Below are positions 1 to 7,146 of a stretch of DNA of 33,847 bases, piece after piece; positions within the stretch are counted from its first letter, which is position 1; the number at the start of each line of letters is the position of its first letter. Under the pieces are notes generated by a model. The model had not been told where the DNA came from, searched no databases, and saw only the letters and a list, made by a program, of their open reading frames with translations. The stretch comes from an uncultured Alphaproteobacteria bacterium (lineage in GTDB: Bacteria; Pseudomonadota; Alphaproteobacteria; RF32; CAG-239): the NCBI GenBank assembly GCA_944390355.1, contig CALXPT010000018.1, positions 1-33,847 of the forward strand, in the 5' to 3' direction. Both the position numbers and the translations under genes were made by a program.

Positions 1-40
1 TAAATCATTAATGAAATGTATATAGTAAACGAGTTAAACC

Positions 41-141
41 TCAAAAGTTGAAAATAAGGTTAAAGCCTATCCCATATTTCCATAAACACCACGTGGATAG
101 TTGGATTTGGTAAAAATCTAAAAAATAAAATACCCTGCAAC
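41..141. repeat. Direct repeat, copy 1
   Basis: About 100 bases that recur with few mismatches and small indels at 3053-3149, in the same orientation. Both copies run from TCAAAAGTTGAAAATAAGG to ACCCTGCAAC and include a CTATCC...GGATAG inverted pair. In the second copy the repeat joins the terminator hairpin of the autotransporter gene. Here the right arm of that hairpin is missing and no autotransporter follows. This copy is therefore probably the leftover 3' flank of a lost or rearranged paralogue; that last step is inference. Confidence 0.8.
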
Positions 142-264
142 AAAAATCCTGAAACACCGTGGTGAGAGTATTAAATAACTTATGTTCCATTAATGACAAA
201 AAGTTGCATCTGCGATATTTATTCCCTATATAAGATAAAAATAATATTTGTAAGGAGAGAGTTG

Positions 265-718
265 ATGCCTCAAAACCATGGACTTTGGGAAGAATATATT
301 TTAAATACCGGTAACAAGATTGCCTTTTTCCGCAAGTTTAAGAAGATAGCCTTAAAAACTCTCGCGGCAAAGACTAAAATTCCTCTTAAAACCTTGGAGA
401 TGATGGAGAATTCATCTTTGGAGCTGATTCAGCTGAGGTTCTTTGTAAAATAAATCGCTCTCAAGAAGCACAAAAAGAGCAAAGTCGCGAGATAAAAAAT
501 ACGCTCCGTTTCGTGAATATTTCAAAAAAATCCAAAGACAAAGATTTAATAAGTATATGAAATTAGGTAAAAAATTAACGGCTAACGGCTTTGTTTTATG
601 GTTCTTAAAAACTAAAGCGGCGAAAATTTCAATTCCGTATCGTCAAAGCAACTGGGAAAGCAAGTTAAATCAACTAGCTCAGGCCAATAATCGGGAGTTT
701 AAAAAAGCTTTTGAATGA
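265..718 (+). pseudogene. Frameshifted XRE-type HTH regulator remnant
   Basis: ATG 265 follows a good AGGAGAG ribosome site (252-258). The first frame (265-453) encodes an XRE/Cro-type helix-turn-helix start: IAFFRKFKKIALKTLAAKT, then IPLKTLEMMEN. The expected continuation of such a domain (SAEVLCKIN) appears in another frame from about 417, which ends at 560. A third frame, open to the TGA at 716-718, carries a protein-like tail (PFREYFKKIQRQRFNKYMKLG, ending NNREFKKAFE). Its ATG at 557 overlaps the previous stop. Two frameshifts in one roughly 150-codon gene explain this best. Separate tiny genes are the alternative. The target and role cannot be told. Confidence 0.5.
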
Positions 719-833
719 TAAAGTTGATATGTTGTGGTCTATAGCGGATTGATTCTACGTAATAAATTATGATATCTTATTTCCGTAATGAAAATTACAT
801 TGGTTTAATTTTTAATTGTATGGAGATTTGTTT

Positions 834-1895
834 ATGAATTTATATGGTAATTTTAAATCGCCGCTTGGTTATCAGACTGGTGAAAGTCAGATTGATACAT
901 ACGGTGTTGACCACAGCGGCTTTTCTACGCGAGATGAATTGGAATACCAATTTGCAAGACAAAACAAGGAAAACCAACTCATCCAGAACTACAACAATCA
1001 AGGGATAACAAAAAATTATCCGCAATATGGCACTAACTTTTGGGGCAATTCTGATAATAACTACGGTTTCGGTAGCTCAAACATTCACGACAATATTGAG
1101 AACAGGAATAATAATCCGTTTGAAAATACGGTGAATACCTTTGGGCGGAACCAAACCGAACAGAGTTATGGGTTAGGAAGTGAAAATCAAACCTTTGGGC
1201 AAGAAAACAATAACTCAACCCAATGGGGACTGAACAACAATCCTTTAGCGCAAAACAATAATAATACGCTTTCGGGGAATTTGTTCGGAAACAACAATCT
1301 GTTTAATCAAAATCAAAGTGTTTGGAATAAAAACCAATATCAAACGCAAACACCTTCAAGATATAATTTGAAGGATTTGACAGACAGGTTGCAACAATAT
1401 CAGAATAATGCTTTGGGGAATAGTAACAGCAGTTTAAATTCAGGCTTAAACAACAGTTCGATTTTTAGTCCGAACAATATGCAAAGTTTGAATTTGAATG
1501 CAAGTTCGGCTCTCTATCCTCAACAAAATTCGTTCAGCACTTATTCTCAACCATATCAATTAGCTCAAAATTCTTTACCGAATTCGAGGATTGATGTGGA
1601 AAAATTACGGCAACAAACAATTCAAAATGTTTCAAAAGGAATTACGTCCGATGAAGGAATTGTGCCACATGTTTATCTTGATACTATGTGTAAAAAAACA
1701 GTAGGAAAAGGAAAGAATGTAAATAAATGGGATATTTTTAGACAAGGAAACTATATCACATCCGATGGAACACCGGCAAATGAGACGGAAAAACTTGATT
1801 GTTTTAATAAATTTGAACAAAAAACACATGAATTATGTGATGGGAAACCGGTTGTAGATGGTAAAATAATTAATTACAAACATTCGTTTTTTTAA
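834..1895 (+). CDS. N/Q-rich protein with 5' part of a T4-type lysozyme (GH24) domain
   Basis: The ATG at 834 is preferred over the TTG at 816 because GGAG at 822-825 lies 8 nt upstream. Residues 1 to about 255 are low complexity, very rich in Asn, Gln, Ser and Gly, with no clear signal peptide. From about residue 270 the protein resembles T4-type phage lysozyme: E274, D283 and T289 have exactly the spacing of the T4 catalytic residues E11, D20 and T26, inside DEG...YLDT...KTVGKGK. A family member needs a further ~80 residues of helical C-terminal lobe. These lie in the same frame after the TAA at 1893-1895 (1908-2210). The gene is thus probably a nonsense-mutated muramidase-like gene. The lysozyme call rests on motif spacing; the Asn/Gln-rich part has no known function I can name. 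Confidence 0.6.
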   Translation: MNLYGNFKSPLGYQTGESQIDTYGVDHSGFSTRDELEYQFARQNKENQLIQNYNNQGITKNYPQYGTNFWGNSDNNYGFGSSNIHDNIENRNNNPFENTVNTFGRNQTEQSYGLGSENQTFGQENNNSTQWGLNNNPLAQNNNNTLSGNLFGNNNLFNQNQSVWNKNQYQTQTPSRYNLKDLTDRLQQYQNNALGNSNSSLNSGLNNSSIFSPNNMQSLNLNASSALYPQQNSFSTYSQPYQLAQNSLPNSRIDVEKLRQQTIQNVSKGITSDEGIVPHVYLDTMCKKTVGKGKNVNKWDIFRQGNYITSDGTPANETEKLDCFNKFEQKTHELCDGKPVVDGKIINYKHSFF

Positions 1896-1907
1896 GATGT
1901 TTGTGAT

Positions 1908-2210
1908 TTGAAAATAAGTCCACAGGAAATAGAACGTCTAAAAAATGACCATATAGAAGATGATTTGAAACGTTTGGAGCGGCATGTGGATAATCTTTAT
2001 AGTTATCCACCTGAAATAGTCAATGAAATTGAAAATCGTCTTTATAATGTTGGCTGGGGAAATTTTAAAAAATTAGATGTTCTTCCAATATTAAATGACC
2101 CTAAACTGACATTGGAGGAAAAGAAAAAATTACTTAAAACGAAGTTGTATCAAGGTAAAATATCCCCCAAACGCTTGCAAGATTCACAAAAACGTCTGCA
2201 AGGGAATTAA
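1908..2210 (+). pseudogene. 3' part of the interrupted lysozyme-like gene
   Basis: This is open in the same frame as the gene ending at 1895, with only five codons between the TAA and the TTG counted as start. No ribosome site precedes that TTG. The 100 residues read like the C-terminal lobe of a GH24 lysozyme: a helix region (IERLKNDHIEDDLKRLERHV), a Pro followed by an ENRLYNVGWGNF segment matching the usual 'D-x-x-F-N-x-G' helix, and a basic tail. It most likely became separated by a single substitution creating the stop. Independent translation or stop readthrough cannot be excluded. Confidence 0.5.
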
Positions 2211-2224
2211 AGAAATAATCCAGA

Positions 2225-2249
2225 GAGGAAGAGCTAATTACTCTTCCTC
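2225..2249. terminator. Hairpin between convergent genes
   Basis: A perfect 9-bp inverted repeat (GAGGAAGAG / CTCTTCCTC, 7-nt loop) spans the stop codon and last Glu codons of the leftward lipoprotein gene. It sits between two convergent genes. There is no strong T-run on either side, so it would be a weak intrinsic terminator or just an RNA-end-protecting stem. Confidence 0.35.
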
Positions 2250-3014
2250 ATCCACCATAAAAAAGGCCATGTATCCATCTTCGGTCAATGTTTTACAATT
2301 TAAGCCTTTTTCGGCAACTTTCCATGTCAAACCATAACAATACTCTTTTTCGGGATTGCATTTCCAAATTTTATATTGATAACAATCAGTAACATAACTT
2401 TTTTGCAAAATATTAAAATAAGTACATTGCAATATTATATAATCCATATTGTTTTGTAACATTTTACATGTAGATATATCAGTTTTACCATCATTGCTAA
2501 TAACTTGCAAATTAGGTGTTAATTTTGTTTCCCATGCAATTTTAGAAATAGGTAATAAGGTTTTATAAAACAATGGATTTACAAATTTTTCCGCAGTTGT
2601 TTTATCGGCTTTTCCAGAAGATGTTTTATAAATAACGTCTTCGTAGTAATTATCATGAGGCTCCATATTTTGAGTAATCAACCACTCATCTTTTTTAGCA
2701 CCGGGCTTTATTATATAGGTAAATGTTGTCATTATATTTTTATCATAATCTTTATAATAAACTGGACATTTCAGCACAATTTTATCTTTTTGATTGGTGT
2801 CTAGTTGGCAATTATAATCGCGTGAAATAAGTTCATTTTCTTTAATGTGGATATGTGTCGGTGTTATTTGTGCTTCAAATTCAGGATATTCAATAGATAT
2901 CATTTTTTCATAGAACAGTGGATTTACAAATTTTTCTTCTTTATTTTGATTAAACAAAACACAAGATGCCGTCATTAAAGCAATTAAACCACATATCAAG
3001 GCAACCTTTTTCAT
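2238..3014 (-). CDS. Lipoprotein with two tandem related domains
   Basis: The start is the ATG at 3014, with AGGAG (3022-3026) 7 nt upstream; a TTG two codons earlier lacks spacing support. Residues 1-17 are a lipoprotein signal peptide, Lys-Lys followed by a hydrophobic run ending TAS-C18. The -3 Thr is an unusual lipobox residue. The mature part has two related halves, each beginning EKFVNPLFY (about residues 27 and 144). Each half then has a 'TPxxxxI/V' strand, a Cys-containing 'xxCxxL...ILxC' stretch and a 'Y-I/W' strand. Each half keeps paired cysteines that could form disulfides outside the cytoplasm. I do not recognise the family. It lies in an accessory region beside degraded genes. 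Confidence 0.8.
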   Translation of the reverse strand: MKKVALICGLIALMTASCVLFNQNKEEKFVNPLFYEKMISIEYPEFEAQITPTHIHIKENELISRDYNCQLDTNQKDKIVLKCPVYYKDYDKNIMTTFTYIIKPGAKKDEWLITQNMEPHDNYYEDVIYKTSSGKADKTTAEKFVNPLFYKTLLPISKIAWETKLTPNLQVISNDGKTDISTCKMLQNNMDYIILQCTYFNILQKSYVTDCYQYKIWKCNPEKEYCYGLTWKVAEKGLNCKTLTEDGYMAFFMVDEEE

Positions 3015-3052
3015 TCTCAAACTCCTAAGGATAAGTTATAGTAATCATAATC

Positions 3053-3149
3053 TCAAAAGTTGAAAATAAGGTTAAAGCCTATCCCATATCTCCATAAACA
3101 CCCCGTGGATAGAAGAATTTTGTAAAAATCTAAAAAAATACCCTGCAAC
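3053..3149. repeat. Direct repeat, copy 2
   Basis: Second copy of the element at 41-141, same orientation. It starts just upstream of the lipoprotein gene and ends inside the autotransporter terminator hairpin (left arm 3137-3149). It has a few point differences and small indels relative to copy 1. Confidence 0.8.
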
Positions 3150-3168
3150 CAATAAGTTACAAGGTATT
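3131..3168 (-). terminator. Intrinsic terminator of the autotransporter gene
   Basis: A 13-bp stem with two mismatches (3137-3149 with 3156-3168, 6-nt loop), followed in the leftward direction by a run of seven U (3132-3138 on this strand). It lies 20 nt after the stop codon of the leftward autotransporter gene. Confidence 0.7.
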
Positions 3169-3187
3169 TCATGCTGCAGATTAAGCC

Positions 3188-4450
3188 CTAAAATTTATAT
3201 TTTAAGTTAATCAAGCCGGTGTGGTCTTGGTAATCCTCACGGAATTTACCTTCATAACCCAAGGCAAATTCAACATTATCGTTGACTTCTGCGGTTACGC
3301 CGGCACCAAACTCCATACCGAAACGGTCTAATGCATCACCTTCAACCGCATAAGCCGAACCGTTAGCCAAAGTTACAACTGAATTAACGTCATCGTTCAT
3401 CAAGTCATAAGTGGCTGCAATTCTGGCTTCCGGTTTGATGTTCATACCGTTTTCAAGTGTCCAAGTTTTGCTGACTTTAGCCCCGATAACACCGGTTAAG
3501 ATATCGGAATCACTGCTTGATACCTTTTGGTCGGCTGAATCTGTATAGCCGTCTTGACTGATATGAACATAACGCAAACCAATCTCAGGGGTTAATCCAA
3601 AGCCTTTAACTTGCATATCATAACCTGTCATGGCTTGCAAACCAAAGGTTTCTGCATCATAGTCAGCCTTTACCCCAACACCGGATACGTTCTTGTCTTC
3701 GGAATAATCAGACCAACCATAAGATGCGATACCGTTCACATACCAGTTGCTGGGTTTATATTCGCCGTAAACAAAGGCTGTATGCGTGTCAACATCGGTG
3801 CTTCTCATAAAGCCGTCAATGTCGGTATTGGTATAAGCATAACCCAAACCGATTTTGGTGTCTTCGGTAACATATTTTTCAGCACCCATTGCAACACCTG
3901 AACTATCAGCATCAAAACCATAAGCTTTTGAAGTGTCATCCAATTTTGAGTGATTGAACAAACCTTGAACCCACATGGCTGCACGTTCAAAAATATTATC
4001 ACCAGAGGCCATACCTTCCCCACCGGTTGAAACGGAACCACCAGTCAAACGTGTGCTAACAGCACCAAACACTTGGTTAGCCGTTTCGGTTTGTGTCTTT
4101 TGAACCATCGGTGCTACTTCCGGCGCAACCGCGGTTAACGCATCAACATAAGCTTTCTTGTCATTTTGAGACAAATTATTCAAAACATTGGCCGCGGTTT
4201 TAGCTTGTGTGTTTGCTCCGGCTGATGTTTTCATACTATCCCAAGCTTCGGCTGTAGAAGCATTACTTGATGTACCTCCTGCATCATTAACCACATCAGA
4301 AGCTGAGTTTTCATATTTAATATTATAAGTTCCACCATCTATTGAGGTGATTTTATAACGATTGTTAGAAATCTCATTAGTGAAGTTGTTATCAAACTTT
4401 CCGGTTGTTTCAAACAGGGTGATAAATACCATGTCATGGGGATGTATCAA
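3188..4450 (-). CDS. Autotransporter beta-domain protein, 5'-truncated
   Basis: The C-terminal ~270 residues (from about ERAAMWVQGLFNHS) are a type V secretion autotransporter beta-barrel: alternating aromatic/Gly strands such as VAMGAEKYVTEDTKIGLGYAY, and the terminal NLKYKF with final Phe that directs outer-membrane insertion. Residues ~60-150 are the Ala/Thr-rich linker and pre-barrel helix (QVFGAVSTRL). What is missing is a signal peptide and a passenger: the open frame begins only about 55 residues before the linker, with TTG 4450 or ATG 4432 as possible starts and no ribosome site. Complete relatives are usually far longer. The frame is closed by a stop shortly upstream, near 4495. It is therefore a remnant, or the 3' half of a rearranged gene, unlikely to be exported as it stands. 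Confidence 0.8.
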   Translation of the reverse strand: MIHPHDMVFITLFETTGKFDNNFTNEISNNRYKITSIDGGTYNIKYENSASDVVNDAGGTSSNASTAEAWDSMKTSAGANTQAKTAANVLNNLSQNDKKAYVDALTAVAPEVAPMVQKTQTETANQVFGAVSTRLTGGSVSTGGEGMASGDNIFERAAMWVQGLFNHSKLDDTSKAYGFDADSSGVAMGAEKYVTEDTKIGLGYAYTNTDIDGFMRSTDVDTHTAFVYGEYKPSNWYVNGIASYGWSDYSEDKNVSGVGVKADYDAETFGLQAMTGYDMQVKGFGLTPEIGLRYVHISQDGYTDSADQKVSSSDSDILTGVIGAKVSKTWTLENGMNIKPEARIAATYDLMNDDVNSVVTLANGSAYAVEGDALDRFGMEFGAGVTAEVNDNVEFALGYEGKFREDYQDHTGLINLKYKF

Positions 4451-4633
4451 AATTCTAAACTCGGGCAGGTGTGTCGGGAGCTTAACATTCCATCTTTAAT
4501 TTTCCGTGACGGTATTCATAGCGTGATTTTGAAGTCGCTTAACAAGGGGTATATTGAACTCTACCGTGAATGTTTGGCGTGTGCTTGTTTGTCAACGATA
4601 CTTATCCAACTTTATCCTGACAAAAGCTCAAAC

Positions 4634-4786
4634 TTATGGTATGGTTATGTTCAAGTTTAGAGACATCAACTCACCAATATCACATTTGGGAGCCAGTCCG
4701 ACGGTTGGCAGAGATGTTCCGACATAAATCAGGTTTGCATTGCGACCATTGTTGTTTACTGTTTGTAATAATTCTTTTGTTGTCAT
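4634..4786 (-). CDS. Possible 50-aa ORF (remnant?) behind the leftward promoter
   Basis: An ATG at 4786 opens a 50-codon frame starting MTTKELLQTVNNNGRNANL and ending with TAA at 4634-4636. It is the first open frame after the consensus promoter at 4923-4951 and lies upstream of the truncated autotransporter. No ribosome site is clear, and I do not recognise the peptide. It could be the first codons of a gene whose middle was deleted, or chance. Between it and 4450 every leftward frame has stops. Confidence 0.25.
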   Translation of the reverse strand: MTTKELLQTVNNNGRNANLIYVGTSLPTVGLAPKCDIGELMSLNLNITIP

Positions 4787-4922
4787 ATTTTTAAGTTTTT
4801 AGTGAAACATTTTGTTTGTTAGAATATATGATTATTCGCGTATTCATCTTAAAAATAGATTTCTCTAATCTTAAAATATGAAAACAACAAAATAATAAAA
4901 CATAAAACTAATAAACAATTTT

Positions 4923-4951
4923 ATTATATAAAATATTTTGCATTGTGTCAA
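4923..4951 (-). promoter_or_regulatory. Consensus sigma70 promoter, leftward
   Basis: Read leftward, TTGACA (4946-4951) and TATAAT (4923-4928) are exact consensus hexamers with a 17-bp spacer (4929-4945), in an AT-rich stretch. Transcription would start near 4915 and run towards the truncated autotransporter. This is presumably the promoter of the original intact gene. Confidence 0.75.
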
Positions 4952-4960
4952 TATGAAATT

Positions 4961-5078
4961 CTAGGCTGGGGCGGGAATTTTGCCCTATCATTGCGGGCGA
5001 AATTGCAAAATCTTAATATTGTTTTTAGATTTTCTTATTATTATATGTTCATATGTCTAATATCCTATGGAGAGTACT
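4961..5078. other. Intergenic region between divergent units
   Basis: No gene seen. A rightward promoter candidate is TTGTTT (5019-5024), 17-bp spacer, TATATG (5042-5047), placed to serve the hydrolase gene starting at 5079. GGCGGGAATTTTGCCC followed by GGGCGAAATTGC (about 4970-5005) forms G/C-rich imperfect repeats that may be a regulatory site. Confidence 0.3.
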
Positions 5079-5627
5079 ATGCTGATTAATAAAGATAATT
5101 CCTTGCTGTTGATTATTGATGTCCAAGAAAATTTGACTCCCGTTCAAGAAAGTCCGCGCGGGGTGATTAATGGTTGCATGACGCTTCTTGAAGTTGCCGG
5201 TGAACTCGATATTCCCTATGTTATTGCCGAGCAGGATCACAAAGTTTTTGGCTCAACAATGATTGACTTGCGTAATGTTATGAAAAAAGATACTTGCTAT
5301 TATGAAAAAGATACTTTTTCCTGTTTTAAAAATCAAAAAATACGCGAAGCGGTTAAGAAAATAAATAAAAAGCAAATTGTAATTGCCGGATTAGAAACAC
5401 ATCTGTGTGTTTTGCAGACGGCGATTGATTTTCATGATGCCGGATATGAAGTTTTTGTTGTGGCTGATAGTTGTTCTTCTCGTAGCAGTTTCCAAAATTC
5501 TATGGGTATACAACGCCTTATTCAACATGGAATTGATGTCGTATCCCGTGAAATGGTTCTGTTTGAGTGGATGGATAAATCCGGTAGCAAACTCTTTGAC
5601 GAACTTTGGGAGCATAGATTGAGATAA
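5079..5627 (+). CDS. Isochorismatase-family cysteine hydrolase
   Basis: Residues 9-180 match the isochorismatase/nicotinamidase fold. The likely Asp-Lys-Cys triad is D14 (in LIIDVQE), K77 (in YEKDTFSCF) and C110 (in GLETHLCVL, with the family's cis-peptide before Thr). Substrates in this superfamily are small amides or enol ethers; the exact one cannot be read off. It resembles the YcaC-like hydrolases rather than true nicotinamidase, whose metal-binding His/Asp cluster I do not see. The ATG at 5079 is chosen over 5067 because GGAG at 5069-5072 sits 6 nt before it. It appears to be a single-gene unit. Confidence 0.85.
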   Translation: MLINKDNSLLLIIDVQENLTPVQESPRGVINGCMTLLEVAGELDIPYVIAEQDHKVFGSTMIDLRNVMKKDTCYYEKDTFSCFKNQKIREAVKKINKKQIVIAGLETHLCVLQTAIDFHDAGYEVFVVADSCSSRSSFQNSMGIQRLIQHGIDVVSREMVLFEWMDKSGSKLFDELWEHRLR

Positions 5628-5762
5628 ATTTGTTGCACTTATTGGAGTGTATTTTTGAGTATATTTAGTAAAAGTTGTTGAAATCTTTTACTTTTAGTTG
5701 ATTTTGTTCATAATTTATATATATTAAGTTTAAATTTATGTTGAACTTAATACAGGTTTGTT

Positions 5763-6710
5763 ATGACTAAAATTTCAGTTATCGTTCCTTGCTTTAATGC
5801 TGAAAATTATATTCGGAGATGTTTGGATTCTGTTTTAAAACAAACTTTTGAGGATTTTGAGGTTATTGTTATCAATGACGGAAGTACGGATTGTAGTGCA
5901 GACATTCTGAATGAGTATACTCATGCGGATAATCGTATTAAGGTTTTTTCTCAGGTTAATAAAGGACTTTCGGAGGCGCGTAATTCAGGATTGAAAATGG
6001 CTACAGGAGAATATATTTGTTTTCTTGATGCCGATGATTTTTTTCATTCGCAATTGTTAGAGATTACCTTGAATTTGGCCCAGAAACATTCGGCGGATGT
6101 TGTTTGTTTTGATTTTTATGATGAAGCTAAGGATAAATTTCTTGTTCATAAGATTAATCCAGATAATATAAAGGTGAAATTTTCGGATAAGCCGACTCTC
6201 TTGGTTTCTTCCGGCAAAAGATTTCGGACGTATGTGAATGTTTGGTGCAGAATTTATAAAAGGGAATTGCTCGACGATGTGGATTTTATTCCAAATATTC
6301 GTTTCGAAGATTATCCCTATACCTTGGCGGTTTTTGCAAAACAGCCTAAAACCGTTGTTATCCCTACTAAGCTTTATTATTATGCTAATAATCTTCTTTC
6401 AATTACTCATATGAAGGTTGATCCTAAGCAAATTAGTGATTATCATGTCGGAATGAATTATGTTTTTGATATTTATAAAAGTCCGTCTCTTAAAAAAGAG
6501 CTAATCCATTTAAAACGAAAGTTTTTGCCTAATATTCTTAAACAACAATTAGGTCGTTGTTTAAAAGCTGATGATGAAACCAAGCCTTTGATGCTTCAGG
6601 AATTTGCCAAAGAGTTGATCGATTTAGACAATAGAGGTTTAATCTCTTGGCGGGGGCATAAATTCAGCCGTTATCTTGTGTATCGCAGCTTAATTAAAAC
6701 TTATCAATAA
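5763..6710 (+). CDS. Family 2 glycosyltransferase
   Basis: A GT-A fold transferase: the N-terminal VIVPCFNAENYIRRCLDSV is the nucleotide-binding start, NDGS (D39) binds the nucleotide-sugar, NKGLSEARNSGL precedes the DxD metal site D89-A-D91-D92 (FLDADDFF). The C-terminal ~150 residues (PYTLAVFAKQPKTVVIPTKLYYY) resemble LPS or exopolysaccharide side-chain transferases that move a sugar onto a surface glycan at the inner membrane's cytoplasmic face. Length (315 aa) is normal. No glycan gene cluster surrounds it, so donor and acceptor are unknown. The start is ATG 5763 with only a weak CAGG upstream. Confidence 0.88.
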   Translation: MTKISVIVPCFNAENYIRRCLDSVLKQTFEDFEVIVINDGSTDCSADILNEYTHADNRIKVFSQVNKGLSEARNSGLKMATGEYICFLDADDFFHSQLLEITLNLAQKHSADVVCFDFYDEAKDKFLVHKINPDNIKVKFSDKPTLLVSSGKRFRTYVNVWCRIYKRELLDDVDFIPNIRFEDYPYTLAVFAKQPKTVVIPTKLYYYANNLLSITHMKVDPKQISDYHVGMNYVFDIYKSPSLKKELIHLKRKFLPNILKQQLGRCLKADDETKPLMLQEFAKELIDLDNRGLISWRGHKFSRYLVYRSLIKTYQ

Positions 6711-6804
6711 TCCTTATTATATTAATTAGTTCTAGCTTTCCTTTGCTTCTTATTTTCCATGTTTATATCTTGAGTGTTTGTTTTTTCTTATTGGGAGAAT
6801 TGAT

Positions 6805-6987
6805 ATGTTAGGAAAAATTGCACTGATTTTAACAATCGTCGGCGGTATTAACTGGGGGTTGGTCGGCTTGGCCGATTTTAATTTGGTTAATCTTATCCTC
6901 GGCTTTGTACCTATCCTTGAACGTATTGTCTATTTGCTGGTAGGCGTGTCTGCTCTTTATACGGCTTACGATATGTTTAAAAAATAA
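6805..6987 (+). CDS. DUF378 small membrane protein
   Basis: 60 residues with two hydrophobic helices (about 4-25 and 35-55) and the family's GGINWGLVG signature, as in the YuzA-like DUF378 proteins. The function of the family is not established; it lies in the inner membrane. The ATG at 6805 follows GGGAGA (6793-6798); the frame is open upstream, but the ATG has the only good ribosome site. A strong terminator follows at 7003. Confidence 0.88.
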   Translation: MLGKIALILTIVGGINWGLVGLADFNLVNLILGFVPILERIVYLLVGVSALYTAYDMFKK

Positions 6988-7002
6988 GTTTTATTCTTTG
7001 AA

Positions 7003-7037
7003 AAATCCTCATATGTTATTGATATGAGGATTTTTTT
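7003..7037 (+). terminator. Intrinsic terminator after the DUF378 gene
   Basis: A 12-bp perfect stem AAATCCTCATAT / ATATGAGGATTT with a 7-nt loop, followed by T-run. Confidence 0.9.
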
Positions 7038-7081
7038 GTGTTGAAAATTTTTATTTTCTATGACATCTTTTTTCTATTACA

Positions 7082-7110
7082 TTGACAAAGTGGGTGTTTT
7101 GTGCTACCAG
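7082..7110 (+). promoter_or_regulatory. cysS: Candidate sigma70 promoter for cysS
   Basis: A TTGACA consensus -35 (7082-7087) is followed, at 17 bp, by TACCAG, a poor -10. Position is right: about 37 nt before the cysS start, just past the preceding terminator. Alphaproteobacterial -10 elements are often loose, so I keep this at medium confidence. Confidence 0.45.
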
Positions 7111-7146
7111 TGTTAAGTTCATTTTTTTAATTTAAGGAGAAAATTT

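Noticed and set aside
4436..4660. Rightward 74-aa frame over the autotransporter 5' boundary
   Set aside because: No ribosome site, no recognisable domain, and it overlaps the start of the truncated autotransporter. It may be debris; I could not support it as a gene.
7000..7040. Possible CRISPR or regulatory repeat from the ATATGAGGAT inverted pair
   Set aside because: It is a single hairpin with a T-run, an ordinary terminator.
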